Below are positions 8,297-16,933 of a stretch of 46,751 nt of DNA, piece after piece. Positions within the stretch are counted from its first letter, which is position 1; the number at the start of each line of letters is the position of its first letter. The position numbers and the translations under genes are program-made. Source of the DNA: Rubrivivax sp. (GTDB lineage Bacteria; Pseudomonadota; Gammaproteobacteria; Burkholderiales; Burkholderiaceae_C); NCBI GenBank assembly GCA_021298085.1, contig JAJTDE010000013.1:1-46751 (forward strand), read 5' to 3'. The notes under the pieces are model-generated. The model ran no database searches. It had not been told where the DNA came from and saw nothing but the letters and a program-made list of their open reading frames with translations.

Positions 8297-8566
8297 ATGA
8301 CTGACAAAATCCGGCTTCCTGACGAACTCGGGCATGCACTGAGCGAGCACCGCCAGGCGCTCGGCCTGAGCAAGTCCGCCCTGGCCGAGAAGGCGGGAAA
8401 GGTCCGGGAGGTCGTCTACCGGCTCGAAGCCGGCGAGGACACCACGGTCTCATCGCTGATGGCGGTACTGGGCGCGATGGGCCTGGCCATCCGGCTGGAG
8501 CGGGTCGGGCTGCCAACGGCGGAGGAAGTCTCTCGCCGCTTCCAGGACGATGACGATGCTCCCTGA
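8297..8566 (+). CDS. hipB: HipB-like HTH antitoxin/repressor
   Basis: A protein of 89 aa consisting of an XRE/Cro-C1 helix-turn-helix (about 10-70: HALSEHRQALGLSKSALAEK, then REVVYRLEAGEDTTVSSLMAVL) and an acidic tail (FQDDDDAP). I chose ATG 8297 because upstream in-frame codons fall inside the operator palindromes. HipB proteins repress their own operon and inhibit HipA kinases. The stop is followed after 6 nt, in the same frame, by the hipA start, so translation is probably coupled. Since hipA is broken, hipB may persist only as a repressor. Confidence 0.8.
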   Translation: MTDKIRLPDELGHALSEHRQALGLSKSALAEKAGKVREVVYRLEAGEDTTVSSLMAVLGAMGLAIRLERVGLPTAEEVSRRFQDDDDAP

Positions 8567-8572
8567 GAAGAC

Positions 8573-9472
8573 GTGGCCGCCCCTGCGGTCATCAGCCAGT
8601 CAGAGCTGCTCAGGACGCCGTACACCCCCGAGGTGTTCGGCGAGCTCGTGGCCGCCTACCTGAGCACCGGCGCTGGCATCGCGGGGATGCAGCCCAAGAT
8701 CATGGTGCCCAGCCGAGCCACGGTGCCGGTGCCCTCGCTCATCGTCAAGGCGGCCAGTCCGTCCTACCCGGCACTGGCGGCCAACGAGTTCCTCTGCTTG
8801 TCCGCAGCCCGACAAGCGGGCATCCAGGTGCCCGAGTTCTCGCTCTCCGATGACGGGCAGATGCTGATCCTGGAGCGCTTCGATGTCGTCACGTACGACG
8901 ACGGCCGCCTTGAGCGCCTGGGCTTCGAGGACATCGCCGCACTGGCGGGACTGCGGGTGCGCGACGTCTTGTCTGACCGCAAATACCAGGGCAGCTATCA
9001 ACGTGTGGCCGAGTTGCTGCGGCAACTGCAGCTTCACAGCAGCAACCTGCATCGTTTCTTTGAGCAGGTGGCCTTGTGCATCATGGTGCGCAACGGCGAC
9101 GCGCACCTGAAGAACTTCGGCGTGCTCTAGCGCGGCGAAACCCAGGCGTGGCTGGCGCCGCTGTTCGACGTCGTGACGACCTCCGTCTACCGCTACACGC
9201 GTTATCAGGGTGGGCCTGAGCTCGAGGACAAGACGCTCGCGCTGATGCTGTTCGCCGGCAAGCATGGCAGCAAGGCCTATCCCACCGTCGACGAGCTTCA
9301 CGACTTCGGACGGCGCATCTGCGGCGTCAGTCAGCCCGCCCGGGTGCTGGAACGCATCGCGCAGGCCATGCAGCAGACGCTGCTGGATGCGCGGCAGGAT
9401 GCTCGCGTGCCAGCATCACTGCGGCAGAAGATGGAGGCGGCGTGGCAGCCAGGGCTGCACTACGCGCGCTGA
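8573..9472 (+). pseudogene. hipA: HipA-family kinase, interrupted by an in-frame amber codon
   Basis: One continuous frame of 300 codons from GTG 8573 to the stop at 9470-9472, split by TAG at 9128-9130 directly after NGDAHLKNFGVL, where HipA proteins normally have Tyr; one base change from TAC/TAT explains it. The 185-aa product keeps the Gly-rich loop (GIAGMQPK) and the catalytic Asp of RNGDAHLKNF. It loses the Mg-binding Asp (LAPLFDVVTT) and the C-terminal helices. The whole frame also lacks the about 100-aa N-subdomain of HipA, and no separate HipS gene lies between hipB and hipA. The loop serines phosphorylated in HipA (Ser150) and HipT (SIS) are replaced (GIA). Likely inactive; read-through or sequencing error is not excluded. 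Confidence 0.75.
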
Positions 9473-9528
9473 GCCCTGGGTGCGGCACTCGACCTGACCG
9501 ACGAAGCGCCAAGGCATGGGCCGGCCGG

Positions 9529-12525
9529 TCACTCTGCCGGCACGGCCCCGACAGCCTGCCTGAAGCCCTGGCCACCGCCGTAACTGCCCTGTACCGGCGC
9601 CTCACCCCCCGGCGTCACCCGCACCGCGCAGTACTTGAACTCCGGGATCTTGGCCACCGGGTCCAGCGCCGGGTTGGTCAGCCGGTTGGCGGCGGCCTCG
9701 TAGTAGGCAAAGGCCAGAAACACCGCGCCACGGGGTGTGCTGTCGTCGGCCCGCGCATACAGCGTCACCGCCCCGCGGCGCGACGCCACCGTCATCAATG
9801 CACCCGGGGTGATGCCCAGGGCCTGCAGGTCCAGCGGGTGCATCTGGGCCGTGGGGTCGGGCTCCAACGCGTCCAGCACGGTGGCGCGGCGCGTCATGCT
9901 GCCGGTGTGCCAGTGTTCCAGCTGCCGCCCGGTGATCAGCACCAGGGGGTAGTGCTCGTCGGGCCGCTCGGCCGCCGGGATGATGTCGGCCGGCACAAAC
10001 CGCGCCCTGCCACCCTCGCGAGGGAAATGGTCGGTGAAGACCACCGGCTGACCCGGGTCGTGTTCGTCGGTGCAGGGGTAGGTGATGGCGTGTTCACGCT
10101 GCAGGCGGGACCAGCTCATGCCCGCGATGCTGGGCATGGTCTGGCGCATCTCGTCAAACACGTCACCCACGTCTCGGTAGCGCCAGGGAAGGCCCAGCTG
10201 GCGCGCCATGTCCTGGATGATCCAGAGGTCCTGCCGGGCCTGGCCGGGGGGCTCCAGCGCCTGCTGGCCCAGCTGCACCAGGCGGTCGGTGTTGGTGAAG
10301 CTGCCGGTCTTCTCGGGGAAGGCGCTGGCGGGCAGCACCACGTCGGCCAGGTAAGCGGTTTCCGTCAGGAAGATGTCCTGCACCACCAGGTGCTCCAGCG
10401 CGGCCAATGCCTGGCGGGCGTGGTTGACATCAGGGTCTGACATCGCCGGGTTTTCGCCCATCACGTACAGGCCCTTGACGTCACCGCGCTGCGCGGCGTG
10501 CATGACCTCCACCACCGTCAGCCCGGGCTGTGCGCTCAGGCTGCCGGCGGGCAACTGCCAGGCGGCTTCGAAGCGCTGGCGCACTTCCGGGCGGCTGACG
10601 TGCTGGTAGTCGGGCAGCATCATCGGGATCAGTCCCGCGTCAGACGCACCCTGCACGTTGTTCTGCCCGCGCAAGGGGTGCAGGCCTGTGCCCGGCCGGC
10701 CGATCTGCCCGGTCATCAGCGCCAGCGCGATCAGGCAGCGGGCGTTGTCGGTGCCGTGCACGTGCTGGCTGATGCCCATGCCCCACAGGATCATCGAGCC
10801 CTTGCTGCGGGCGTACAGGCGCGCGGCTTCGCGCAGCTGCTCCGCCGGCACACCACACACCGCCGCCATGTGTTCCGGATCATAGGCGGCGACGTTAGCC
10901 TTCAGCGCCTCGAACCCCTCGGTGCGTTCGCGCACAAAGGCCTCATCCACCCAGCCTTCGGCCACGATGACGTGCATCATCGCGTTGAGCATGGCCACGT
11001 CGGTGTCGGGCCGGAAGGCCAGGTGCAGGTCGGCCCGGCGGGCAAGGTCAGAGCGCCGCGGGTCGCAGACGATGAGCCGGCTGCCGCGTTCCTGGGCGTT
11101 CTTGATCCAGCTGGCGGCCACCGGGTGGTTGACCGTCGGGTTGGCGCCGATGACCAGGATCACGTCGGCCTGCGTAACGTCCATCACCGGGTTGCTGACC
11201 GCGCCTGAGCCGATGCCCTCCAGCAAGGCCGCCACCGACGACGCGTGGCACAGGCGGGTGCAGTGGTCCACGTTGTGGCTGCCAAAACCCGTGCGTACCA
11301 GCTTCTGGAACAGGTAGGCCTCTTCGTTGCTGCCCTTGGCCGAACCGAAGCCGGCCAGCGATTGCGGGCCATGGGTGTCGCGCAGTTCGCGCAGGCGGCC
11401 GCCGGCCAGCGCCAGGGCTTCGTCCCAGGTGGCTTCACGGAAGACCTCGGCCTGGCGCGAAGGGTCCATCACGAAGCCTCCGCTGGCGATGGCGGCCTTT
11501 GTCGGCGCATCGGCGCGCCGGATCAGCGGCGTGGTCAAACGCTGTGGGTGATGCGCATAGTCAAAGCCGTAGCGGCCCTTGACACACAGGCGGCCATGGT
11601 TGGCAGGCCCATCGCGCCCTTCGACGCGCAGGATGCGGTTGTCCTTGACGTGGTAGGTGAGCTGGCAGCCGACACCACAGTAGGGGCAGACCGAATCGAC
11701 CTGGCGGTCAGCCGTCTGGGCAGCAGCCGGGGCGGCCGGCCGCAAGGCGCCCGTGGGGCAGGCCTGCACACACTCGCCGCAGGCCACACAGGTGGAATGG
11801 CCGAGTGCGTCGTCCATGTCGAAAACGATGCGTGCCTGTTCGCCGCGGAAAGCCAGGCCGATGACGTCGTTGACCTGCTCGTCGCGGCAGGCCCGCACGC
11901 AGCGGGTGCACTGGATGCAGGCGTCCAGGTGCACGGCGATGGCCGGGTGTGAACGGTCAGCCGGTGGCGGTGTGGCGCCGTGGGCAGCCACGTGGGAAGC
12001 GCCGTGAGCGTGAGCATCGGCAGTGCCCGGGGCCGGGGATGACGCGCGCCTCGGGAAACGGGACGGCCCTACCCCGAGCGCGCGCGACCAATGGTCGAGC
12101 TCATGCGGTGTGGCGTCAGCGGTGGGCGGCGGGCTGGCGGCTGTGGTGGTCGTGTCCACGCCCGTGGCATCGGCAGCCGCCGGGCCCGCGGCCCCGGGCA
12201 TGTCGGTCTGCAGCAGCTCCAGCACCAGCCGCTGGGCGCGCCGCGCACGCTCGTTCGCGCTGTGAACCACCATGCCGGGCTTCGGCTGCCGGCAGCAGGC
12301 GGGCGCCAGCGTGCGTTCACCGTCGATTTCCACCACGCAGGCGCGGCAATTGCCGGCCGGCGCCAGGCCGGGTGACCAGCACAGGTGCGGAATGTCGATG
12401 CCCGCGCGCTGGGCGATCTCGATCAGCGTCTCGTCGGCACGGCCCTGCAGCACCTGGCCGTCGATCTGCACGGTGACCGGCTCAGCCGCCTGCTGGCGTT
12501 GCAAACGACGGGTGACGGCATTCAT
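9529..12525 (-). CDS. fdhA: NAD-dependent formate dehydrogenase, catalytic alpha subunit (Fdh1A/FdwA type)
   Basis: A protein of 998 aa. Order: [2Fe-2S] ferredoxin domain (C49, C60, C63, C77); a long Ala/His/Pro-rich linker (about 110-195); two [4Fe-4S] clusters (C203/206/209/213 and CVACGECVQAC at 246-256); the molybdopterin-domain [4Fe-4S] (C280, C283, C287, C314); then the Mo/W-bis-MGD catalytic domain with metal ligand C426 and adjacent H427 in RLCHASS, so it is a Cys, not a selenocysteine, enzyme. It oxidises formate to CO2 in the cytoplasm and passes electrons to the beta subunit. Size and the two-gene arrangement resemble Methylobacterium Fdh1A (about 989 aa, W-containing) and Cupriavidus FdwA. 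Metal identity cannot be read from the sequence. Overlaps the fdhB stop by 4 nt (ATGA). Confidence 0.93.
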   Translation of the reverse strand: MNAVTRRLQRQQAAEPVTVQIDGQVLQGRADETLIEIAQRAGIDIPHLCWSPGLAPAGNCRACVVEIDGERTLAPACCRQPKPGMVVHSANERARRAQRLVLELLQTDMPGAAGPAAADATGVDTTTTAASPPPTADATPHELDHWSRALGVGPSRFPRRASSPAPGTADAHAHGASHVAAHGATPPPADRSHPAIAVHLDACIQCTRCVRACRDEQVNDVIGLAFRGEQARIVFDMDDALGHSTCVACGECVQACPTGALRPAAPAAAQTADRQVDSVCPYCGVGCQLTYHVKDNRILRVEGRDGPANHGRLCVKGRYGFDYAHHPQRLTTPLIRRADAPTKAAIASGGFVMDPSRQAEVFREATWDEALALAGGRLRELRDTHGPQSLAGFGSAKGSNEEAYLFQKLVRTGFGSHNVDHCTRLCHASSVAALLEGIGSGAVSNPVMDVTQADVILVIGANPTVNHPVAASWIKNAQERGSRLIVCDPRRSDLARRADLHLAFRPDTDVAMLNAMMHVIVAEGWVDEAFVRERTEGFEALKANVAAYDPEHMAAVCGVPAEQLREAARLYARSKGSMILWGMGISQHVHGTDNARCLIALALMTGQIGRPGTGLHPLRGQNNVQGASDAGLIPMMLPDYQHVSRPEVRQRFEAAWQLPAGSLSAQPGLTVVEVMHAAQRGDVKGLYVMGENPAMSDPDVNHARQALAALEHLVVQDIFLTETAYLADVVLPASAFPEKTGSFTNTDRLVQLGQQALEPPGQARQDLWIIQDMARQLGLPWRYRDVGDVFDEMRQTMPSIAGMSWSRLQREHAITYPCTDEHDPGQPVVFTDHFPREGGRARFVPADIIPAAERPDEHYPLVLITGRQLEHWHTGSMTRRATVLDALEPDPTAQMHPLDLQALGITPGALMTVASRRGAVTLYARADDSTPRGAVFLAFAYYEAAANRLTNPALDPVAKIPEFKYCAVRVTPGGEAPVQGSYGGGQGFRQAVGAVPAE

Positions 12526-14240
12526 GGCAACAGCTCCTGCGGGAAGTAGCGCACCACACAGTCCACCGGGTTGGGCGCGGCCTGGCCCAGGCCGCAGATG
12601 CTGGCTTCACGCATCACCAGCGAGAGTTCGGCCAGCAAGGCGGTGTCCCAGACGTCCTGCTCCATCAGCATCACGGCCTTGGCCGTGCCGCTGCGGCAGG
12701 GTGTGCACTGCCCGCAGCTTTCGTCGCGGAAGAAACGCATGGCGTTCAGGGCCGCGGCCTTGGCCGAATCGTGGTCAGACAGCACCACCACGGCGGCTGA
12801 ACCGATGAAGCAGCCATGGGCCTGCAGCGTGTCAAAGTCCAGCGGCACGTCACCCAGGCTGGCCGGCAGGATGCCGCCCGAGGCCCCGCCCGGCAGGTAG
12901 GCGTAGAACGTGTGGCCGTCCAGCATGCCGCCACAGAACTCGTCGATCAGCTCGCGCACGGTGGTGCCGGCTGGCGCCAGCTTGACACCCGGCTGCTTGA
13001 CCCGCCCCGACACCGAAAACGCCCGCAACCCGCGCCGGCCGTGCCGGCCATGGTCGGCAAAGGCCTCGGGGCCGCGCTCCAGGATGTCGCGTACCCAGAA
13101 CAGTGTCTCGGCGTTGTGTTCCAGCGTGGGGCGCCCGAACAGCCCCACCTGGGCCACGTAGGGTGGCCGCAGCCGGGGCAGGCCCCGCTTGCCTTCCAGG
13201 CTCTCGATCATGGCCGACTCTTCACCACAGATGTAGGCCCCGGCGCCGCGGCGCAGTTCGATGGCCGGCATGCCCGGCCAGGGCGGGTTGGCCCGCAGCG
13301 TCGCGAGCTCAGCCGTCAGCAGGCCGCGCAGACCGTGGTATTCGTCGCGCAGGTAGACATAGCAGTGGCTGATGCCCACCGCCCAGGCGGCCACCAGCAA
13401 GCCCTCGATGAAGCGGTGCGGGTCGTGCTCCAGGGCCCAACGATCCTTGAAGGTGCCGGGCTCCCCTTCGTCGATGTTCACCGCCATCAGCCGCGGCGCA
13501 GGTTCAGCACGCACGATGCGCCACTTGCGCCCCGCGGGAAAGCCTGCGCCGCCCAGGCCGCGCAGGCCAGCGTCTTCCAGCTGGCTGATCACGGCGTCGG
13601 CATCCAGGGCGCCGCTCAGGCAGCGCTGCAGCAGCTGGTAGCCACCATCGGCCCGGTAGGTCTCCAGCCCGCGGTAGCCGCTGAGGTGGTGCGTTCGCTG
13701 CGCAGTCTCCACCGCCTGCTGCACACGCTCGGGCGTGGCCTCGGCCACCGGGTACTGGTGCACCACGGCCGCGGGCGCCTGTTCGCAGCGGCCCACACAC
13801 GGTGCCGGCAGCACACGCACACCGGGCCCCAGGCGGGCGGGCAAGGCCTTCAGCAAGGCGTCAGCGCCGGCCAGTTCGCAGGACAGCCCGGTGCACACGC
13901 GCACGGTCAAGGGCGGTGGCGGGGTCTGGCCCTCCTTGACCACGTCGAAGTGGTGGTAGAAGCTGGCAACCTCGAAGACCTCGGCCTGCGGCAGGTGCAT
14001 CCACTCGGCCAGCGCGGTCAGGTGCGCCACCGACAGGTGGCCGACATGGTCCTGCAGCGTGTGCAGGTGCTCAATGAGCAGGTCACGCCGGCGCGGGCCT
14101 GGCGTGTCGCCCAGCAGCGCCACCACCGTGGCCAGGGCGTCGGCATCGACTCGCCGGCCCTTGGGTGCCTGGCGCCGCCGCTGGCGCTGGGCCTGGGTAT
14201 CGTCCGTCACCGGCAGCGGCTGGATGGGGATGGTCTTCAT
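12522..14240 (-). CDS. fdhB: Formate dehydrogenase beta subunit, NuoE-NuoF fusion (Fdh1B/FdwB type)
   Basis: A protein of 572 aa. The N-terminal third is NuoE/FdsG-like (thioredoxin fold, [2Fe-2S] cysteines in VRVCTGLSC and APCVGRC). The rest is NuoF/FdsB-like, with the NADH/FMN site (GLRGLGGAGFPAGRKW; GAGAYICGEESAMIESLEG) and the N3-type [4Fe-4S] motif SCGQCTPCRSGT plus a later Cys in CGLGQ. It takes electrons from the alpha subunit to NAD+. A fused beta of exactly this size is the mark of the two-subunit Fdh1/Fdw enzymes, unlike FdsGBACD where these are separate genes. No fdsC/fdsD-like maturation gene is adjacent. It ends in a 4-nt overlap with fdhA and begins 5 nt after maf, so it may be read from the maf promoter. 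Confidence 0.93.
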   Translation of the reverse strand: MKTIPIQPLPVTDDTQAQRQRRRQAPKGRRVDADALATVVALLGDTPGPRRRDLLIEHLHTLQDHVGHLSVAHLTALAEWMHLPQAEVFEVASFYHHFDVVKEGQTPPPPLTVRVCTGLSCELAGADALLKALPARLGPGVRVLPAPCVGRCEQAPAAVVHQYPVAEATPERVQQAVETAQRTHHLSGYRGLETYRADGGYQLLQRCLSGALDADAVISQLEDAGLRGLGGAGFPAGRKWRIVRAEPAPRLMAVNIDEGEPGTFKDRWALEHDPHRFIEGLLVAAWAVGISHCYVYLRDEYHGLRGLLTAELATLRANPPWPGMPAIELRRGAGAYICGEESAMIESLEGKRGLPRLRPPYVAQVGLFGRPTLEHNAETLFWVRDILERGPEAFADHGRHGRRGLRAFSVSGRVKQPGVKLAPAGTTVRELIDEFCGGMLDGHTFYAYLPGGASGGILPASLGDVPLDFDTLQAHGCFIGSAAVVVLSDHDSAKAAALNAMRFFRDESCGQCTPCRSGTAKAVMLMEQDVWDTALLAELSLVMREASICGLGQAAPNPVDCVVRYFPQELLP

Positions 14241-14245
14241 CGGTC

Positions 14246-14869
14246 TCAGCCCAGGGCCTGCTGCACACGCGCCTGGCGCAGCAGCGCGGCAGTCTCATGC
14301 AAGGGCAGCCCGACGATGCCGGAGTGGCTGCCCTGGATCTGCGTGATCCAGCCGGCCAGCGCGCCCTGGATGGCGTAGGCGCCTGCCTTGCCAAACGGTT
14401 CACCACTGGCGACATAGGCGTCCACCACAGACGCCGGCAGGGGGGCCAGGCGCACCCGCGACACCGACAGGGCCTGCCAGCGCTGCCGCCCAGAGGCCGA
14501 GGCCACGGCCACGGCCGTCAGCACCCGGTGGCTGCGGCCCGACAAGGCCTGCAGCGTCTGCTGGGCCTCACCGGCATCAGCAGGTTTACCCAGCACCCGC
14601 CGGCCGAGCGCCACGGTGGTGTCGGCACACAGGATGGGCGCGGGCGGCAGACCGCGCTGACGCAGCCGGGCCACCGCAGCGCGCAGCTTGGCCGCGGTGA
14701 CCCGCTGCACATAGTCGGCCGGCGCCTCACCCGGCACCAGGGCTTCCAGCGATTCGGCGTCCTCAGCGGCGTCGGGCAGCAGCAGCTGGTGCTGCACCCC
14801 GATCTGCCCCAGCAACTGCGCACGCCGCGGGCTCTGGGAGGCCAAGTAGACAAATGCATGAAACTGCAT
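14246..14869 (-). CDS. maf: Maf/YceF-family nucleoside triphosphate pyrophosphatase
   Basis: A protein of 207 aa. Family signatures: LASQSPRRAQLL at the N-terminus (phosphate-binding), ADTTVALGRRVLGKP in the middle (catalytic Asp) and EPFGKAGAYAIQG. Maf proteins hydrolyse non-canonical or modified NTPs to NMP and PPi and have been linked to cell-division arrest. I placed the start at ATG 14869 (MQFHAFVYLASQSP); the frame runs 14 codons further upstream without family similarity. In most relatives maf is next to rng; here it is followed by fdhB after 5 nt and preceded by a divergent SRPBCC gene. Confidence 0.92.
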   Translation of the reverse strand: MQFHAFVYLASQSPRRAQLLGQIGVQHQLLLPDAAEDAESLEALVPGEAPADYVQRVTAAKLRAAVARLRQRGLPPAPILCADTTVALGRRVLGKPADAGEAQQTLQALSGRSHRVLTAVAVASASGRQRWQALSVSRVRLAPLPASVVDAYVASGEPFGKAGAYAIQGALAGWITQIQGSHSGIVGLPLHETAALLRQARVQQALG

Positions 14870-14972
14870 GTTTTGGGATTCTGCCTGATCGGGTCGCGGG
14901 CACAATCTCACGACATCCCGCGGGCAAGCCGCAGCAGGTCAGGAGCGCAAGATATGCAGTATAGTGCATTTT
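14851..14972. repeat. Mirror-image start regions of maf and the divergent SRPBCC gene
   Basis: Reading each gene from its own ATG, the first 18 bases match at 15 positions (maf 14869 down to 14852; SRPBCC 14954 up to 14971), encoding MQFHAF and MQYSAF. Each copy contains ATGCA-N6-TGCAT (14854-14869 and 14954-14969, start positions exactly 100 bp apart). This may be a shared operator pair overlapping both start codons, or a small inverted duplication. Confidence 0.45.
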
Positions 14973-15604
14973 GGAGAGCCTTCATACCCTGGCAGCGGTC
15001 AGGGCTGGCAACCCTGGCCCTGCTGGCCTGGGCCTTGGTCGGCACACTGCCCGCCCACGCACAGGAACGGGCGCTGAACAAGGAGGTTCTGGTGGCCGCC
15101 CCCCAGGCGGCGGTCTGGCAGGCCTGGACCAGCCGCGACGGCATCGTCAGCTTCTTTGCGCCCGACGCCGTGGTGGACGCCCGGGTGGGAGGCGCGTTTC
15201 ACATCCACTTCGACCCCGGTGCGCCGCCCGGGCTCAAGGGCGCCGACGACAGCCGCTTCCTGGCGCTTCAGGCGCCGCGCATGCTGAGCTTCGACTGGAA
15301 CGCCCCGCCTTCGCTGCCCGAGGCACGGGCGCAGCGAACCTTTGTCGTGGTGCGGCTGCACGCGGTGGACAGCCAGACCACCCGGGTGACGCTGCACCAC
15401 ACGGGCTGGGGTGATGGCGGCGAGTGGGACCGCGCCTATGCCTACTTCGACCGCGTCTGGGGTGCCGTGCTGGGTAACCTGAAGAAGCGATTCGACAGCG
15501 GGCCACAGGATTGGACCGCCTGGCTGGGCCAGCTGGAGGCAGCCCGTCAGCGGGCGCGGACCGCGGCCACTGCGGCCAGCGCAGCCAGCGCCCCCAGCCG
15601 TTGA
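14954..15604 (+). CDS. Exported SRPBCC/AHSA1-like domain protein
   Basis: A protein of 216 aa. Signal peptide with hydrophobic core about 18-33 and predicted cut after AHA before QERA, so the product should be periplasmic. The mature part is an SRPBCC (Bet v1-like/AHSA1) domain: KEVLVAAPQAAVWQAWTSRDGIVSFFAP, then GGAFHIHFDP and TRVTLHHTGWGDGGEWDRAYAYFDRVWGAVLGNLKKRF, which are typical family landmarks. The fold binds hydrophobic ligands; the ligand is unknown. An AGGAG lies 8 nt before ATG 14954. The C-terminus is Ala/Arg-rich. It stands in the opposite orientation between rlmH and maf, breaking a usually continuous block, so it is probably an insertion. Confidence 0.8.
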   Translation: MQYSAFWRAFIPWQRSGLATLALLAWALVGTLPAHAQERALNKEVLVAAPQAAVWQAWTSRDGIVSFFAPDAVVDARVGGAFHIHFDPGAPPGLKGADDSRFLALQAPRMLSFDWNAPPSLPEARAQRTFVVVRLHAVDSQTTRVTLHHTGWGDGGEWDRAYAYFDRVWGAVLGNLKKRFDSGPQDWTAWLGQLEAARQRARTAATAASAASAPSR

Positions 15605-15644
15605 CGAGCAGGCACTGAGCGCTCGCCCATCGCGCGCCGCGGGC

Positions 15645-16115
15645 CTATTCGCGGTGGTAGGGGTGCCCGGCCGTCAGCGACCACGCCCGGTACAGTGCCT
15701 CGACCAGCAGCACCCGCGCCATGGCGTGCGGCAGCGTGAGGTCTGAGAGCCGGAAGTTCTCGTCGGCGCTGGCCTTGAGGCTTGTGTCCAGGCCATCGGG
15801 CCCACCCACCAGCAAGGCCACATCCCGGCCGTCGCCCATCCAGAAGCGCAGGCGCTCGGCCAGCTGGACGGTGGTCAGCCGCGTGCCACGCTCGTCCAGC
15901 ACCACGCGGCGCACACCCTTGGGCAGGCTGAGTTCAACGCGTTGGGCTTCCGCCGCCTTGCACTGCTCGGCGGTCTTGCCACCGCTGCGGGGCTCGGCCT
16001 TCAGCACCTTGAGTTCCAGGCGGCATTCCGGCGGAAAGCGCTTGACAAAGTCGTCCCAGGCGGCTTCGGCCCAGGCCGGCTGACGCTGGCCCACCGCGGC
16101 AACGATCAGGCGCAT
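15645..16115 (-). CDS. rlmH: 23S rRNA (pseudouridine1915-N3)-methyltransferase RlmH
   Basis: A protein of 156 aa, the standard length. SPOUT-class methyltransferase that modifies pseudouridine 1915 in helix 69 of 23S rRNA on the assembled 70S ribosome. Landmarks are the N-terminus MRLIVAAVG, the SAM-binding [10 protein letters not shown] and the C-terminal [20 protein letters not shown] followed by the conserved HPYHRE end. It follows rsfS after 19 nt in the conserved nadD-rsfS-rlmH order. Confidence 0.97.
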   Translation of the reverse strand: MRLIVAAVGQRQPAWAEAAWDDFVKRFPPECRLELKVLKAEPRSGGKTAEQCKAAEAQRVELSLPKGVRRVVLDERGTRLTTVQLAERLRFWMGDGRDVALLVGGPDGLDTSLKASADENFRLSDLTLPHAMARVLLVEALYRAWSLTAGHPYHRE

Positions 16116-16134
16116 GGCAGTGGGCGCCGGCGTG

Positions 16135-16896
16135 TCAGCTCAGGGTGCGCTTGGCCGTGCGCCGCGGTGCGCGGGGCTGCTCGGCCGCCGGGGCCGGTGC
16201 CGCCTTGGCGGGTGCGCGTGTGGCTTTCTTGACGGCGGTGGTCTTGACCGCCGCCTTGGTGGGCGCCTTGGTGGGCGTCTTGGCAGGAGCAGCCTTCTTG
16301 GCGGCAGGCTTCGCAGGGGCCGCGGTGGCCGTCCTGCTGGCAGGCCGCTTGGCCGCCGCCGTCTTGACGGCGGTGGTCTTGGAAGCGGTCTTCGACGCCG
16401 GCTTCGGCGCGGCCTTGGCCGCCGTCTTGGCAGCCGTCCGGCCCGCGCTCTTGCCCGCCGCCGTGCCGGCCGCCTTCTTCGCGGCCGCCTTCCTGGCCGG
16501 TGTCTTGGCCGCAGGTTCCTCGGCCTTCGGCAAGCCGGCCCGAGCCTTGGCCACCGCTGCCTTGAGCTGCACGGGCTTCACGCCCCAGATCTCTTCAAGG
16601 TGGTAGTAATCGCGGATGGCGGGCTGCATGATGTGCGCCACCGCGGCACCGCAGTCCACGATGATCCACTCGCCGTTTTCTTCGCCTTCAGTGCGGGGCG
16701 CGGGTTCACCGATGGCCTTGACCGCGTCGCGCACGCTGGCCGCCAGCGCTTTGGTCTGGCGGTTGCTGGTGCCCGAGGCGATGATGACCCGCTCAAACAG
16801 CGGCGACAGGGCCTCGGTGTTGAAGACCACGATGTTCTGGGCCTTGACGTCTTCCAGACCATCGACGATGGCGCGTTGCAGTTTGCGGATGTCCAT
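16135..16896 (-). CDS. rsfS: Ribosome silencing factor RsfS with a long Lys/Ala-rich tail
   Basis: A protein of 253 aa from ATG 16896 ([20 protein letters not shown]). Residues 1 to about 115 are the RsfS/Iojap domain ([31 protein letters not shown]), which binds uL14 on the 50S subunit and blocks subunit joining in stationary phase or starvation. Residues about 118-253 are an extension almost entirely of Ala, Lys, Pro, Thr and Arg, with repeated [10 protein letters not shown] and TKAP-like units, nearly free of acidic residues. This resembles the tails of bacterial H1-like or AlgP proteins and more than doubles the protein. The tail is in frame and ends with a normal stop. An added RNA/DNA or ribosome contact is inferred. 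Confidence 0.92.
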   Translation of the reverse strand: MDIRKLQRAIVDGLEDVKAQNIVVFNTEALSPLFERVIIASGTSNRQTKALAASVRDAVKAIGEPAPRTEGEENGEWIIVDCGAAVAHIMQPAIRDYYHLEEIWGVKPVQLKAAVAKARAGLPKAEEPAAKTPARKAAAKKAAGTAAGKSAGRTAAKTAAKAAPKPASKTASKTTAVKTAAAKRPASRTATAAPAKPAAKKAAPAKTPTKAPTKAAVKTTAVKKATRAPAKAAPAPAAEQPRAPRRTAKRTLS

Positions 16897-16933
16897 GCGT
16901 TGCGCGGTGTGCGCCTCCTGAGGGGAAAGGGTG

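Noticed and set aside
14165..14953. Upstream extension of the SRPBCC reading frame across maf
   Set aside because: The extension is antisense to maf and Gly/Arg/His-rich; ATG 14954 has AGGAG and yields a proper signal peptide.
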